A stretch of DNA of 64,000 nt, taken from assembly GCF_001051235.1 (NCBI RefSeq), contig NZ_CBTJ020000102.1:1-64000 (forward strand). Reading direction: 5' to 3'. This document shows, in pieces, positions 39,991 through 50,683 of this stretch. How positions within the stretch are numbered: position 1 is the first letter of the stretch; every line of letters starts with the position of its first letter. The notes under the pieces are model-generated. The model worked only from the letters and a program-made list of their open reading frames with translations. It did no database searches and was not told the origin of the DNA. The position numbers were made by a program, and so were the translations under genes. Origin of the DNA: Candidatus Competibacter denitrificans Run_A_D11 (lineage in GTDB: Bacteria; Pseudomonadota; Gammaproteobacteria; Competibacterales; Competibacteraceae).

Positions 39991-40866
39991 CTAATGCAGC
40001 AGGGAAAACAGGCGGCGCCGGTAAGTGATGACTAGCGGGTCTTCGTTGCCCAACATATCAAAAATAGCGATCAGGCCCTTGCGCCCTGCCTCATCGCCGA
40101 ACTTCGGATCACGCCGCAGGATGTCCATGAACTGTTCCAACGCAGCCTCGTAATCACCGGCCAGGACATAGCGGGCGGCGAGCTGTTGGCGAGCGGTGCA
40201 GTCGTCCGGCTTCGTGCTCACTTGGGCTTGCAGTTTGGCGATAGTCGGTGCATTCCGCGCCATGTCGGCGAATTGCAGACGCGCCAAGAGACCGCTGGCC
40301 GGTTGCCGCTCGCGCGCCTCAGCCGGCAAGCTTTCGAGCAGCTTGCGCGCCTCCTCGGCCCGATCTAACTGAAGCAGCTTATCGGCCAAGTTGACGTTTA
40401 GCTCGACGCTTTCCGGCTCTTCCTTAATGGCATCGCGCAATAGCTCAATAGCCTGTTTTTGGCGACCGTGTTGCCACAGCGCTTCCACCTGTTCTTGGAA
40501 TCTATCGCCGGCTTGTGGAGCCGCCCCACCGCCCAACCGATCAATAATCTCCCGATAAACCGATTCCGGTTGCAAACCGACCAACTGATCCACCAACTGG
40601 CCCTGCCAAATGACCATCACCGTCGGCAGGCTGCGCACCCGAAAATGCGCGGCGAGCGCTTTCTCAGTATCGGCGTTGATCTTGGCAACGATGACACCGC
40701 CGCGATACTCGTTCGCCAGCTTGGTCAGCATAGGCCCCAGCGTTTGACAGGGCTGGCACCAGTCAGCCCAAAAATCGACCAGCACCGGCACGCTCTGGGA
40801 GGCTTCCACCACCGTTTGGGTGAAATTGTGTTGATTAACTTCAATGACGTAAGGGGATGCGCTCAT
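39991..40866 (-). CDS. cnoX: CnoX-type thioredoxin-TPR chaperedoxin
   Basis: 291 residues. An N-terminal thioredoxin domain (about 5-110) has the active-site motif WCQPC (C37, C40). TPR repeats (about 120-290) follow, including ELNVNLADKLLQLDRAEEARKLL. E. coli CnoX (YbbN) has SxxC instead of CxxC and acts as a redox-regulated holdase feeding GroEL; here both cysteines are present, so oxidoreductase activity is also possible. It lies between fdxA and a TPR gene. Confidence 0.88.
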   Translation of the reverse strand: MSASPYVIEVNQHNFTQTVVEASQSVPVLVDFWADWCQPCQTLGPMLTKLANEYRGGVIVAKINADTEKALAAHFRVRSLPTVMVIWQGQLVDQLVGLQPESVYREIIDRLGGGAAPQAGDRFQEQVEALWQHGRQKQAIELLRDAIKEEPESVELNVNLADKLLQLDRAEEARKLLESLPAEARERQPASGLLARLQFADMARNAPTIAKLQAQVSTKPDDCTARQQLAARYVLAGDYEAALEQFMDILRRDPKFGDEAGRKGLIAIFDMLGNEDPLVITYRRRLFSLLH

Positions 40867-40969
40867 AATTGATTCCGTAAAGGGAACACCGACACGCGGC
40901 TAGCGCTGCCGATGGGTCAAGCCTGGACAGTAGCCGAGTGGGTGGCTAACAGATCGCCAACCGCTGCGA

Positions 40970-41293
40970 TCAGCGCTCCAGATAGGGTAATTTATCGGGC
41001 TTACCGTCCCAATCGGCTGCATCGGGCGGTGCATCTTTCTTAGCGCTAATGACCGGCCAGGTCTTGGTCAGCTCCGCGTTGAGCGCTAAGAAATGTGTCT
41101 GATCGGCAGGCAAATCATCCTCGGAGAAGATGGCGTGAGCCGGACATTCCGGTTCGCATAACGTGCAGTCGATACACTCATCCGGGTCAATGACCAGGAA
41201 ATTCGGCCCCTCGTGAAAGCAGTCCACCGGACAGACCTCCACGCAGTCGGTGTACTTGCACTTGATGCAATTTTCGGTAACGACAAACGTCAT
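40970..41293 (-). CDS. fdxA: FdxA, 7Fe ferredoxin
   Basis: 107 residues. Cysteines C9, C12, C17, C21, C25 and C40, C43, C46, C50 give the pattern of a [3Fe-4S] plus [4Fe-4S] ferredoxin of the Azotobacter FdI type, with the [13 protein letters not shown] motif for the 4Fe site. The C-terminal 40 residues form the family's extra tail. It transfers electrons in the cytoplasm. Confidence 0.96.
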   Translation of the reverse strand: MTFVVTENCIKCKYTDCVEVCPVDCFHEGPNFLVIDPDECIDCTLCEPECPAHAIFSEDDLPADQTHFLALNAELTKTWPVISAKKDAPPDAADWDGKPDKLPYLER

Positions 41294-41386
41294 GGGTAGT
41301 CCCCTAAAAAGGCCGGCAATACGAGGCCGCTATCTTAACCGCGATGACCTGAGTTGAGCACTCAAAAATAGTCCCTGCTCAGCCCT

Positions 41387-41779
41387 CTAGCCTTCTTTAC
41401 GGCTCTCCAGCAACGCTTTCAAACCGGCGAACGGGTTGTGGGTGGCAGCGCCTCGCTGGCTACCGGAGCCATGACTGGCACCTGCTTGCGCCAGGGCTTC
41501 TTCGTGCCGTTGATGCTCGTTGTCGTGGCAGTACAGGCACAGCAACTCCCAATTACTGCCATCGGGCGGGTTGAAATCATGATCGTGATTACGATGATGC
41601 ACGGTCAACTCGTGCAAATTCTGCCGATTGAACTCGCGCGCGCAGCGTCCGCAAATCCACGGGTAAAGCTTGAGGGCCTGTTCGCGGTAGTCTTGCTCGC
41701 GCTGCTCCCGATTGCGGCGGGCGGCGGCGACGACTTGATCCAGATTGCCAGCGGGGGCGGCGGGTAATTTGGTTTTCAT
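41387..41779 (-). CDS. yajD: YajD-like HNH nuclease
   Basis: 130 residues. Zinc ligands CGRC (about 43-46) and CLYC (about 81-84) frame the HNH motif region: LTVHHRNHDHDFNPPDGSNWELLCLYCHDNEH. The family is small HNH endonucleases of the YajD group; the substrate is unknown. The start ATG overlaps the rsmA stop as ATGA, so it is translated with rsmA. Confidence 0.88.
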   Translation of the reverse strand: MKTKLPAAPAGNLDQVVAAARRNREQREQDYREQALKLYPWICGRCAREFNRQNLHELTVHHRNHDHDFNPPDGSNWELLCLYCHDNEHQRHEEALAQAGASHGSGSQRGAATHNPFAGLKALLESRKEG

Positions 41780-42597
41780 GGCTCCGACTCCAAAGGATTT
41801 TTACAGCGAGAATGGCTTAGTGCCGCGAATGCGGCCAGGTCGAGCGTTTCGGGGCGCGCACCGGGATCGACGCCGGCGGCTTCAATGTCGGCCACATCCA
41901 GCAGACCACGCAGCGCGTTGCGCAAGGTCTTGCGACGCTGCGCAAACGCACGCCGCACCACCTCGGCGAACTGCTGCTCGTCCTGGACTTTAACTGGCAG
42001 GGTCGCATGGGGTATCAAGCGCACCACCGCCGACCAGACCTTTGGCGGGGGCTGGAAAGCCTCCGGGCCGACCGTGAACAGCGCCATCACCTGGCAGCGG
42101 TATTGCAGCATCACCGACAGCCGTCCATAGGCGTCTTCACCTGGCCCGGCCGCCATCCGCGCCACCACCTCTTGTTGCAGCATCAGATGCAAGTCGCGCA
42201 GATGTTCGGCTTGGCCCAGCAGATGAAACAGCAAGGGCGTCGAAATATTGTACGGCAGATTGCCGACGATCCGCAGCAGTGGGCCAGTGCCACGCAACGC
42301 GGCAAAATCAAAGGTCAGCGCATCGGCCTGGTGGAGTCGCAGCGTACCCAAACCGGCACAGCGCACCCGCAACGGCTCCAGCACATCACGATCCAGCTCG
42401 ACCGCATCCAACGCGCCCGCTGCCACCAACAGCGGCCGGGTCAGAGCGCCGAGGCCGGGGCCGATTTCCACCAAGCGATCCTCTGGTAACGGCCGGATCG
42501 CCGCCAGCAGCCGCTCGATAGCGTAGGGATCGCGCAGAAAATGCTGGCCAAACCGCTTGCGCGCCCGATGGGTCAGTCGCTCGCCCGTCACGCCCAA
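41776..42597 (-). CDS. rsmA: RsmA (KsgA), 16S rRNA dimethyladenosine transferase
   Basis: 273 residues. It dimethylates A1518 and A1519 in helix 45 of 16S rRNA. Motifs are RFGQHFLRD near the start, EIGPGLGALT (SAM site, about 44) and NLPYNISTP (catalytic, about 112). No ATG lies before RFGQHF: the start is TTG 42597, with GAGGAAT upstream, or GTG 42591. It lies just after surA and overlaps yajD by 4 bases, the common surA-rsmA order. Confidence 0.96.
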   Translation of the reverse strand: MGVTGERLTHRARKRFGQHFLRDPYAIERLLAAIRPLPEDRLVEIGPGLGALTRPLLVAAGALDAVELDRDVLEPLRVRCAGLGTLRLHQADALTFDFAALRGTGPLLRIVGNLPYNISTPLLFHLLGQAEHLRDLHLMLQQEVVARMAAGPGEDAYGRLSVMLQYRCQVMALFTVGPEAFQPPPKVWSAVVRLIPHATLPVKVQDEQQFAEVVRRAFAQRRKTLRNALRGLLDVADIEAAGVDPGARPETLDLAAFAALSHSRCKNPLESEP

Positions 42598-42609
42598 GCC
42601 GTCAATTCC

Positions 42610-44046
42610 TCACGGGGCTGATTTGGCGGGTGATTCCGCAGGTGCAGCCCCTGTCGATGGCAAGCGCACTTCGACATAAGCCTCGCTACGCAAGCGCCGT
42701 AAAAACAGATCCCATTCCTCGTCGGAGCGGCGCCGGAGTAACGCTTCACGAACGCGGGCGCGCTCAGTGGCTGGAGAAGCCTGGCCCTGGCGCCGTTCGA
42801 GCACTTGAACGATGTGCCAGCCAAACCGCGTCTTGAACGGTGCGCTGATCTGGTTTGGCTGCAAGGCATCCATCTCTCGCGCGAACTCCGGCACCATCGC
42901 ACCGCTCGGCACCCAGCCCAAATCGCCGCCGCGTGCTGCGGACCCTTTATCGTCGGAAAGCTCTCTGGCGAGCGTGGCGAAGTCGCCACCATCCTGTAGC
43001 CGCTGGCGGGCGCGCTCCAGCCGTTGGCGGGCCTCGTCATCGGCCAACTGGGGCGTGGTTTTGACCAGAATGTGCCGCGCGCGGGTTTCGGTCACTACCC
43101 CAGCCGGTTGGCCTTTGGGCACGGGCCGACGGCCGACCGACGCTGCACCCCCACCCTTAACCTCCAATAGCTTGACGATGTGAAAGCCGCTGGGGCTACG
43201 AATGGGTTCACTGACTTGGCCCGGCCGCAGTTTCGGTACGATGTTGGTGAACAAAGTCGGCAGTTGCTCGGGCGTCCGCCAACCGAGATCACCCCCTTCT
43301 AATGCGTGCTGGCCAGAGGATTCGCTGGCCGCCAAACGCCCGAAATCAGCGCCACCGCGCAAGCGGGCCAACACGGCATCCGCCTTGCGTCGAGCCGCCT
43401 CTACCTGTTGGGAGGACGCATCCTCCGGCAAAGCGATCAGGATTTGCGCGATATGATAGGCGCGCGCGCCATCACCCGCGCCCTCTTCCCCGGCACCGAA
43501 CCCGTTCTGGTTAGTCGGCAGTTGCGCCTGAAGGCTATCCACATCCTGCTCGGAAACTTGCAGTTGACCATCCACCACCTTTTGCCGCAACCGCGCGCCC
43601 ATGATTTCGCGGCGCACCTCGTCACGAAACTTCGCGAAGCTGAGTCCGTCTTTTTCGACGGTCTGGCGCATCTGCGTCAAGCTCATATTGTTGCGTTGGG
43701 CTAGCGTTTCGATGGCGGCATTCAGTGTTGCGTCATCCACGGTGATGCCGTTGCGCTCAGCAGCACGAACCTGTACCCGAGCCAAAATCAGCCGCTCCAA
43801 GACCTGATTTTCCAGGGCCGGGCGGGCAGGAATGGCGACTTTTCGCTGGCGTAATTGGCGCTCGGCGGCCACGATGGCCTGGTTCAGCTCCCGGCGCGTG
43901 ATCACATCGTCATCGACCACGGCGACGATAGCATCCAGCGCATTGGTCGGACCTTCCGGGCCGGGGCCAAAAACCAGCTCCGGGCGACCGGTAATCGGCA
44001 ACGACACCAACAGGCACAAGGCGAGGAAAACAAGCGATTTTTTCAT
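42610..44046 (-). CDS. surA: SurA, periplasmic peptidyl-prolyl isomerase and chaperone
   Basis: 478 residues from ATG 44046 (MKKSLVFLALCLL signal peptide); GTG 44055 is an alternative. It has an N-terminal helical chaperone domain, then two parvulin domains. The first (about 195-300) contains GGDLGWRTPEQLP and the second (about 325-430) GGDLGWVPSGAMVPEF. A Gly/Ala-rich insert lies within the first parvulin segment. SurA escorts outer-membrane proteins such as LptD, encoded just upstream, to the BAM complex. Confidence 0.96.
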   Translation of the reverse strand: MKKSLVFLALCLLVSLPITGRPELVFGPGPEGPTNALDAIVAVVDDDVITRRELNQAIVAAERQLRQRKVAIPARPALENQVLERLILARVQVRAAERNGITVDDATLNAAIETLAQRNNMSLTQMRQTVEKDGLSFAKFRDEVRREIMGARLRQKVVDGQLQVSEQDVDSLQAQLPTNQNGFGAGEEGAGDGARAYHIAQILIALPEDASSQQVEAARRKADAVLARLRGGADFGRLAASESSGQHALEGGDLGWRTPEQLPTLFTNIVPKLRPGQVSEPIRSPSGFHIVKLLEVKGGGAASVGRRPVPKGQPAGVVTETRARHILVKTTPQLADDEARQRLERARQRLQDGGDFATLARELSDDKGSAARGGDLGWVPSGAMVPEFAREMDALQPNQISAPFKTRFGWHIVQVLERRQGQASPATERARVREALLRRRSDEEWDLFLRRLRSEAYVEVRLPSTGAAPAESPAKSAP

Positions 44047-44067
44047 GCGGGCCACAGAAAATGGTGT

Positions 44068-46389
44068 TCAGTAACGGGACATCGGTTGATAGCCGAGGAT
44101 GGAACCTTGCAGCAAAGCATCCAAACCTTCGCCCAGCCGGGATAAGCCCTTCAGTTCGAGTTCCAGATAAAACGCGGTTTGTGATTGGGCTTGCGTGGTG
44201 CTACCGCGATAGCGTCGCGCCACGGCTCGCACCGCCCAGCAACAATCTTCATATTCCAGACCGGCCAAGGTTTCCAGATTGCGAGACACGTTCAGAGCCT
44301 GGTTCCAGCGGCTCATAAAGCGCCACTGCGAACTGAGCGGCCACATCAGGGAAACGTCCACCGAGTGAATTTGATCATTCACATCCAGACCTGGCTGGTC
44401 ACGATCCATCAGATAGGCGAAGTTAACCAACTGGCGCGGACCCGCGTAGTAGCGCAAATCCAGGGTATTGCGCAGTACATCCCCATTATCCGGTTCCAGT
44501 TGGACGCCGCCTTGCAACGCCCAGTGCGAGGATAGACTTAACTCCCCTTGGGCGATGAGGCCGGAGCTAGCAGTAGTATCCGCTAGGGCATCCGTTGCCA
44601 AGGTCACACGGCGGTCGGCGAAATACTGAATCTGGCCGATACTGGCGCGTAGCCGTTCGCGGCCACTTGGACCGTCAATGATCCGGGTGGTAAGGGCAGC
44701 GGTCAGTTGGTTGGCATCGCCTAGCCGGTCGGCACCGATGAAGCGATTGCGCCGGAACAACCAGTCGTGGTCACGATCCATCAGTGCGCTATCGAACACC
44801 GGAATCGCATTTTGCTCACGGTAGGGGACATACAGATAGAACAGGCGTGGCTCCAGAGTCTGCGCCCCGGCGGCGACTCCCAGCCAATCGGCTTGCAATG
44901 GCCGCTCGAACACTAACCCCCCGTCCAGGCTCAGGATGGGCGCGGATCGCGATAACGCATCGCCGATATTAGGCGCCGTGTTGGCCAACTGATAGCCGGT
45001 ATAGCGAAATCCCGCCTCGGGTTTGAAATAACCCCACGGCTGCTCAAGGGACCAGCCGACGGTCGGCCATAGATCGATTCGCGTACCGGTTACGGCGTTG
45101 TCTTGCTGAAAATTAACCAATTCGCCGTGCAACCGATAGTTGAAGCCGCCAGCCGTTGGCGGCCAGGTACCATCGAACAGCAATTGCGGCAAGCGCTGGT
45201 AGGGCCTGCCGGTTCGGGAAAACAGCCCGGAGTTCAAAATTTGATAGCCCTGCACCCGAGCCAGCGCCTGCCACCAGTCGCCCTGGTAGCGCACATCGAA
45301 ATAGCGATCCAGATAATTGGGCGTCAGGAAGCGCAGATTGTTGCTCAAATTCTGGATATAGGTCTGATCGGAAACGTATTCGTAGCGGAGGTTGGTATAG
45401 GTATCGGGTAGCGGCGTAGCGCGGTGAGTGACGTTGAACGAACCGCGATCCCCACCGTAGTGCTGGTCGTATGGCAGGTATTCCAACCGGACTTGACCCT
45501 GATCTTTGGGACTGAGAAACCGGTAATCGGCGCCGAGCGCAAACCCGCGTTGGGTCATCCAACGCGGCGTGAGGGTTAGATCACGTTCGGGCGCGATGTT
45601 CCAGTAATAGGGAACCGCTACATTGAAACCGAAGGTATTCGAATAGCCCACCGTGGGGAACAGAAAGCCCGACTGCCGCTCGTCAGTGAGCGGAAACGAC
45701 AAATAGGGAAAATAAAATACCGGTGTATCCCACAGCGCCAGCACGATATCACGCGCCTCACCACGGCCGGTCGCGTCGTTCAGGGTGAGCTGATGCGCCC
45801 GCAACTCCCAGTGTTCCTTGCCACGGGCACATGTCGAATAGGTCGCATCCCCCAGGCGGGTACGGCGTTTGCCTCGATCCACTCTGACCACATCAGCGGA
45901 ACCCTGGGCATTGCGCCCCGGCAAGTAATAATCGACTTCCTCAAACTGGCCGGACTGTGCGTTCAAATCCACGGTCGCCGATTTTTTGCCGCGCAGTGCC
46001 TGGCTCGAATCACCATAGGTGTAGGGGCCTTCGATCACAGCCTGATTGGCTGGGCGATCCAGCGTGATCTTGTCGGCTTGCAAGCGTTGCCCGCCGCGCG
46101 ACAGGCGGACATTGCCTTCTAGCACAGACCGGGCCGGCGAAGATTCCACGGTACCAGCCTCGGCCTGAATCGGTGCATCGTCCAAAGGGAGCGCGCCAGC
46201 CTCAGCCGGAACGATCTCACCGGCCAATTCATCGGCTTCGCACTGGACCCATACATCGGGGGGTCGGGTCGGTTGCTTCGCCTGGAGGCTGGTCGATAAA
46301 GCGAGCGTCAGCGCTAGGCAAATCGCTAAGATTCGAAAATACGGAGTCACGGAACGGGGTTTTACGGGCTTATGAAAGTGACTTAACAT
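44068..46389 (-). CDS. lptD: LptD, outer-membrane LPS transport protein
   Basis: 773 residues. A signal peptide (about 1-37, ending LQA) is followed by an OstA/LptA-like jelly roll (about 75-210) and a large beta barrel. Cysteines visible near residue 53 (VQCEADE), about 187 (STCARGK), and two adjacent ones near the C-terminus (EDCCWAVRA) are the family's disulphide set. It inserts lipopolysaccharide into the outer leaflet with LptE. It is divergent from amgK, with 52 bases between them. The lptD-surA-rsmA order is typical of the class. Confidence 0.95.
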   Translation of the reverse strand: MLSHFHKPVKPRSVTPYFRILAICLALTLALSTSLQAKQPTRPPDVWVQCEADELAGEIVPAEAGALPLDDAPIQAEAGTVESSPARSVLEGNVRLSRGGQRLQADKITLDRPANQAVIEGPYTYGDSSQALRGKKSATVDLNAQSGQFEEVDYYLPGRNAQGSADVVRVDRGKRRTRLGDATYSTCARGKEHWELRAHQLTLNDATGRGEARDIVLALWDTPVFYFPYLSFPLTDERQSGFLFPTVGYSNTFGFNVAVPYYWNIAPERDLTLTPRWMTQRGFALGADYRFLSPKDQGQVRLEYLPYDQHYGGDRGSFNVTHRATPLPDTYTNLRYEYVSDQTYIQNLSNNLRFLTPNYLDRYFDVRYQGDWWQALARVQGYQILNSGLFSRTGRPYQRLPQLLFDGTWPPTAGGFNYRLHGELVNFQQDNAVTGTRIDLWPTVGWSLEQPWGYFKPEAGFRYTGYQLANTAPNIGDALSRSAPILSLDGGLVFERPLQADWLGVAAGAQTLEPRLFYLYVPYREQNAIPVFDSALMDRDHDWLFRRNRFIGADRLGDANQLTAALTTRIIDGPSGRERLRASIGQIQYFADRRVTLATDALADTTASSGLIAQGELSLSSHWALQGGVQLEPDNGDVLRNTLDLRYYAGPRQLVNFAYLMDRDQPGLDVNDQIHSVDVSLMWPLSSQWRFMSRWNQALNVSRNLETLAGLEYEDCCWAVRAVARRYRGSTTQAQSQTAFYLELELKGLSRLGEGLDALLQGSILGYQPMSRY

Positions 46390-46441
46390 CGCATAGATTG
46401 ATTATCGCTGCAACGCCATCGGGCTGGAGACGCGAGCCACT

Positions 46442-48213
<1,772 letters not shown>

Positions 48214-48269
48214 CCCTCTCCACCGAGCGAGCCTTGCCCGACATCCCAACGCAAACCCTACTGATCTCA

Positions 48270-48521
48270 ATGACTGCCCCTGACCCCTCCAATAAAACCG
48301 ACCCCAATCCCCAAGCTGCCCGTCGGCCTCCCGGCCCACTGGATGTCATTCTCAGTGTGCTCTCTTCATTTTTGGGCGTACAAAGCGCGCGCAACCGCGA
48401 ACGGGATTTTGAGCACGGCCGACCTGCCCATTTCATCATCGTCGGTATCGGCTTGACGATCCTGTTCATTTTAGCGATTTGGCTGGTGGTGAAACTCGCT
48501 TTGCGCGCGGCCGGTGCCTGA
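48270..48521 (+). CDS. DUF2970-type small membrane protein
   Basis: 83 residues from ATG 48270. A GTG at 48210 that overlaps the murU stop (GTGA) would add 20, and neither start has a strong ribosome binding site. The family pattern LSSFLGVQSARNRERDFEHG is followed by one hydrophobic helix (about 57-80). The role is unknown. It may be cotranscribed with amgK-murU. Confidence 0.75.
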   Translation: MTAPDPSNKTDPNPQAARRPPGPLDVILSVLSSFLGVQSARNRERDFEHGRPAHFIIVGIGLTILFILAIWLVVKLALRAAGA

Positions 48522-48586
48522 CCTATCGCCCAAGTCAAGCCTTTGCATCGGTCTTTCCCACCCGACTACTTTAAGGATCACTCGCA

Positions 48587-49381
48587 ATGAGCCGCGTCGC
48601 CCTGACTGGAGCGCTGCAAAGCGACTATGAGCGCTTGTTTGCGACCTGCGATATCCGCTCCGAACACCTCGCCGAGGTGGATGGTTTGATTGAGGCACTG
48701 CTGGCAGATCGGCCCCGCTATCACGCCGTGGCCGGTCGGCTGAAGATGCCCTGGTTCGCGGTCGCAGCGCTGCATTACGCCGATACCGACCGCAATTTTG
48801 ACGTGCATTTGCACAATGGCGATCCGCTGACCGAACGCACCCGTCATTTGCCGGATGGCCGACCCCTGACCGGAGAACCGCCGTTTCGGTGGGAAGATAG
48901 CGCGGTCGATGCACTACAGTTACGGCATCTGGATCAGTGGGCCGACTGGAGCGTCGCCGGTACCTTGTTCGTGCTGGAAGGCCACGGCGGCTGGGGCTAT
49001 CGGCTCCATCATCCCGAAGTGCTCTCACCCTATTTGTGGAATTATTCGACCCACTATAGCCAAGGTAAATACGTTACTGACGACACCTGGCAGGAAACAA
49101 CAATCGCGCAGCCCTGCGGGGTCGCCGTCTTGCTGCGGCGACTGGCCGAACAGGGTGTGATCGAATTTTCCGGCGGTACTCGACCGATGGGGCCGCTGCT
49201 GCACTTCTCCGCCTCTGAACTTTCGCCTGCGGTGGAAGCGTTGCAGCGGTTTTTGAATACCTGGCCCGGTCTGTTCGTGCGGGTTGACGGGCTGGCGGGG
49301 CGCAAGACGTCGGAAGCCTTTCACAAACTGTGCGGCCGGTATCTGCTAAATGATCCGCGCGATAGCGGCGAGCACAGCTAG
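48587..49381 (+). CDS. Probable peptidoglycan-acting protein with peptidoglycan-binding-like end
   Basis: 264 residues, not firmly recognised. Conserved-looking stretches are FDVHLHNGDPLTERTRHLP and LEGHGGWGYRLHHPEVLSPYL, reminiscent of lysozyme-like phage and bacterial proteins. The C-terminal 60 residues (VEALQRFLN...VDGLAGRKTSEAFHK) resemble a peptidoglycan-binding helical domain. No signal peptide is visible, so it might leave by lysis or a holin, or act inside. AAGGATC precedes the ATG. Function is inferred only from motif resemblance and from lying beside cell-wall recycling genes. Confidence 0.6.
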   Translation: MSRVALTGALQSDYERLFATCDIRSEHLAEVDGLIEALLADRPRYHAVAGRLKMPWFAVAALHYADTDRNFDVHLHNGDPLTERTRHLPDGRPLTGEPPFRWEDSAVDALQLRHLDQWADWSVAGTLFVLEGHGGWGYRLHHPEVLSPYLWNYSTHYSQGKYVTDDTWQETTIAQPCGVAVLLRRLAEQGVIEFSGGTRPMGPLLHFSASELSPAVEALQRFLNTWPGLFVRVDGLAGRKTSEAFHKLCGRYLLNDPRDSGEHS

Positions 49382-49445
49382 CCCCACCCCATATCGGCGC
49401 GAGCGGAACGGTTGCATTCGCTGAAAGGAGCAAAGCGCGGCGTAT

Positions 49446-50105
49446 TCACGCCAGACGTTCGCCCAAATAGCCGCCCTGCCCGGCGAAATACACCCGGAAC
49501 TGCGCCTCAAAATCCGCCACGACCGATTCCCTGACCGTCGGACGAGCGAGCAGCGCCGCACACCAAGCGGCAATCTTCGGGGTTGATTCGAGCAGTTGCT
49601 GGGGATAGCGGCGTTCCATGATCTCCAGCCGCATCAGCAACGGCGCATACGCCGTATCAGCGAGCGAAAAATCCGCACCGTTAAAAAACGGCCCATCTCC
49701 GAGCTGTTTTTCCAGGTGCCCCCACTCCGCTAAAAAACCGTCCCGCTCTCGGAGCAAGGTCGCTTGGTCAGGCGCAGTCAGCATCCGGTACTGGCGGCCG
49801 ATCAAGTTCGAGCCAAATTCGATCCACGCCCGATTATGCGCCCGTCGCCAGGGATCTTGCGGGTGCAGCGCCGGCGGGTTGGTCTCATCCAAGTATTCGT
49901 TGATAACGGCTGATTCGAAGAGCACACCACCACTGTCCACCCGCAAGACCGGCACCTTGCCCATCGGTGAAATGGCGAGAAACCACGCCGGCGGATTTTG
50001 CAAATCAATGTAGGTGATCTCGAATGCAACCCGCTTTTCCTTGAGCGCAATGACCGCGCGTTGTACAAAAGGACAGAGGACAAAGCTAATCAACTGGTAG
50101 GCCAT
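49446..50105 (-). CDS. Glutathione S-transferase-like protein
   Basis: 219 residues. An N-terminal thioredoxin-like domain with CPF (C12) at the glutathione site and VPVLRVDSGGVLFESAVINEYLDE (the ES pair binds glutathione). A helical C-terminal domain follows (about 90-215). It may conjugate or reduce electrophilic substrates; the substrate is unknown. It is followed by trmL and then ntrBC on the same strand, but its role is probably independent. Confidence 0.88.
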   Translation of the reverse strand: MAYQLISFVLCPFVQRAVIALKEKRVAFEITYIDLQNPPAWFLAISPMGKVPVLRVDSGGVLFESAVINEYLDETNPPALHPQDPWRRAHNRAWIEFGSNLIGRQYRMLTAPDQATLLRERDGFLAEWGHLEKQLGDGPFFNGADFSLADTAYAPLLMRLEIMERRYPQQLLESTPKIAAWCAALLARPTVRESVVADFEAQFRVYFAGQGGYLGERLA

Positions 50106-50142
50106 GGGGGTCTCCGGTAAACACGGATCGACGTACCCTTTT

Positions 50143-50655
50143 TCAGATCACGGCACCTGGGGGATAGTTCGGCGGTTCAGCGGCGTCTTGTCCACTGGGA
50201 CTACAAAAGTTGTTTTGCCGCCACGCCTCGTACAGGGCAATGGCGACCGTATTTGCCAGGTTAAGGCTGCGACCAGGCGGCAGCATCGGCACCCGTAAAC
50301 GCTGTTCCGATGGGATTTCGGCAAGTACACGCGCTGGCAACCCACGAGTTTCCGGGCCAAACAGCAAAGCATCGTCTGGCTGATAAGCGACCGTGTGGTA
50401 GCCGCGTGAACCTTTGGTCGTTAAGGCCAACAGGCGCGTTGGTCTAATCTCGGCCAGACAGGCGGCTAGATTCTGGTGCAGGCGAACTGTGGCCCACTCG
50501 GCATAATCCAAACCCGCACGCCGCAAATGGCGATCATCGAACTGAAAACCCAGCGGTCGAATCAAGTGTAAGCGGGCGCCGGTATTGGCACACAGCCGGA
50601 TAATATTGCCTGTGTTGGGCGGAATTTCCGGCTCATAGAGCAGTACGTCGAACAT
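50143..50655 (-). CDS. trmL: TrmL, tRNA (cytidine/uridine-34-2'-O)-methyltransferase
   Basis: 170 residues, SPOUT fold. Family motifs are NTGNIIRLCANTGARLHLI near the start, LLFGPETRGLP (about 95) and MLPPGRSLNLANTVAIALYEAWRQ (trefoil knot, about 125-148). It modifies the wobble base of leucine tRNAs in E. coli. It is 28 bases after ntrC ends. Confidence 0.94.
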   Translation of the reverse strand: MFDVLLYEPEIPPNTGNIIRLCANTGARLHLIRPLGFQFDDRHLRRAGLDYAEWATVRLHQNLAACLAEIRPTRLLALTTKGSRGYHTVAYQPDDALLFGPETRGLPARVLAEIPSEQRLRVPMLPPGRSLNLANTVAIALYEAWRQNNFCSPSGQDAAEPPNYPPGAVI

Positions 50656-50683
50656 GGTTTTGACTAACCTACCACTGGCTCGC

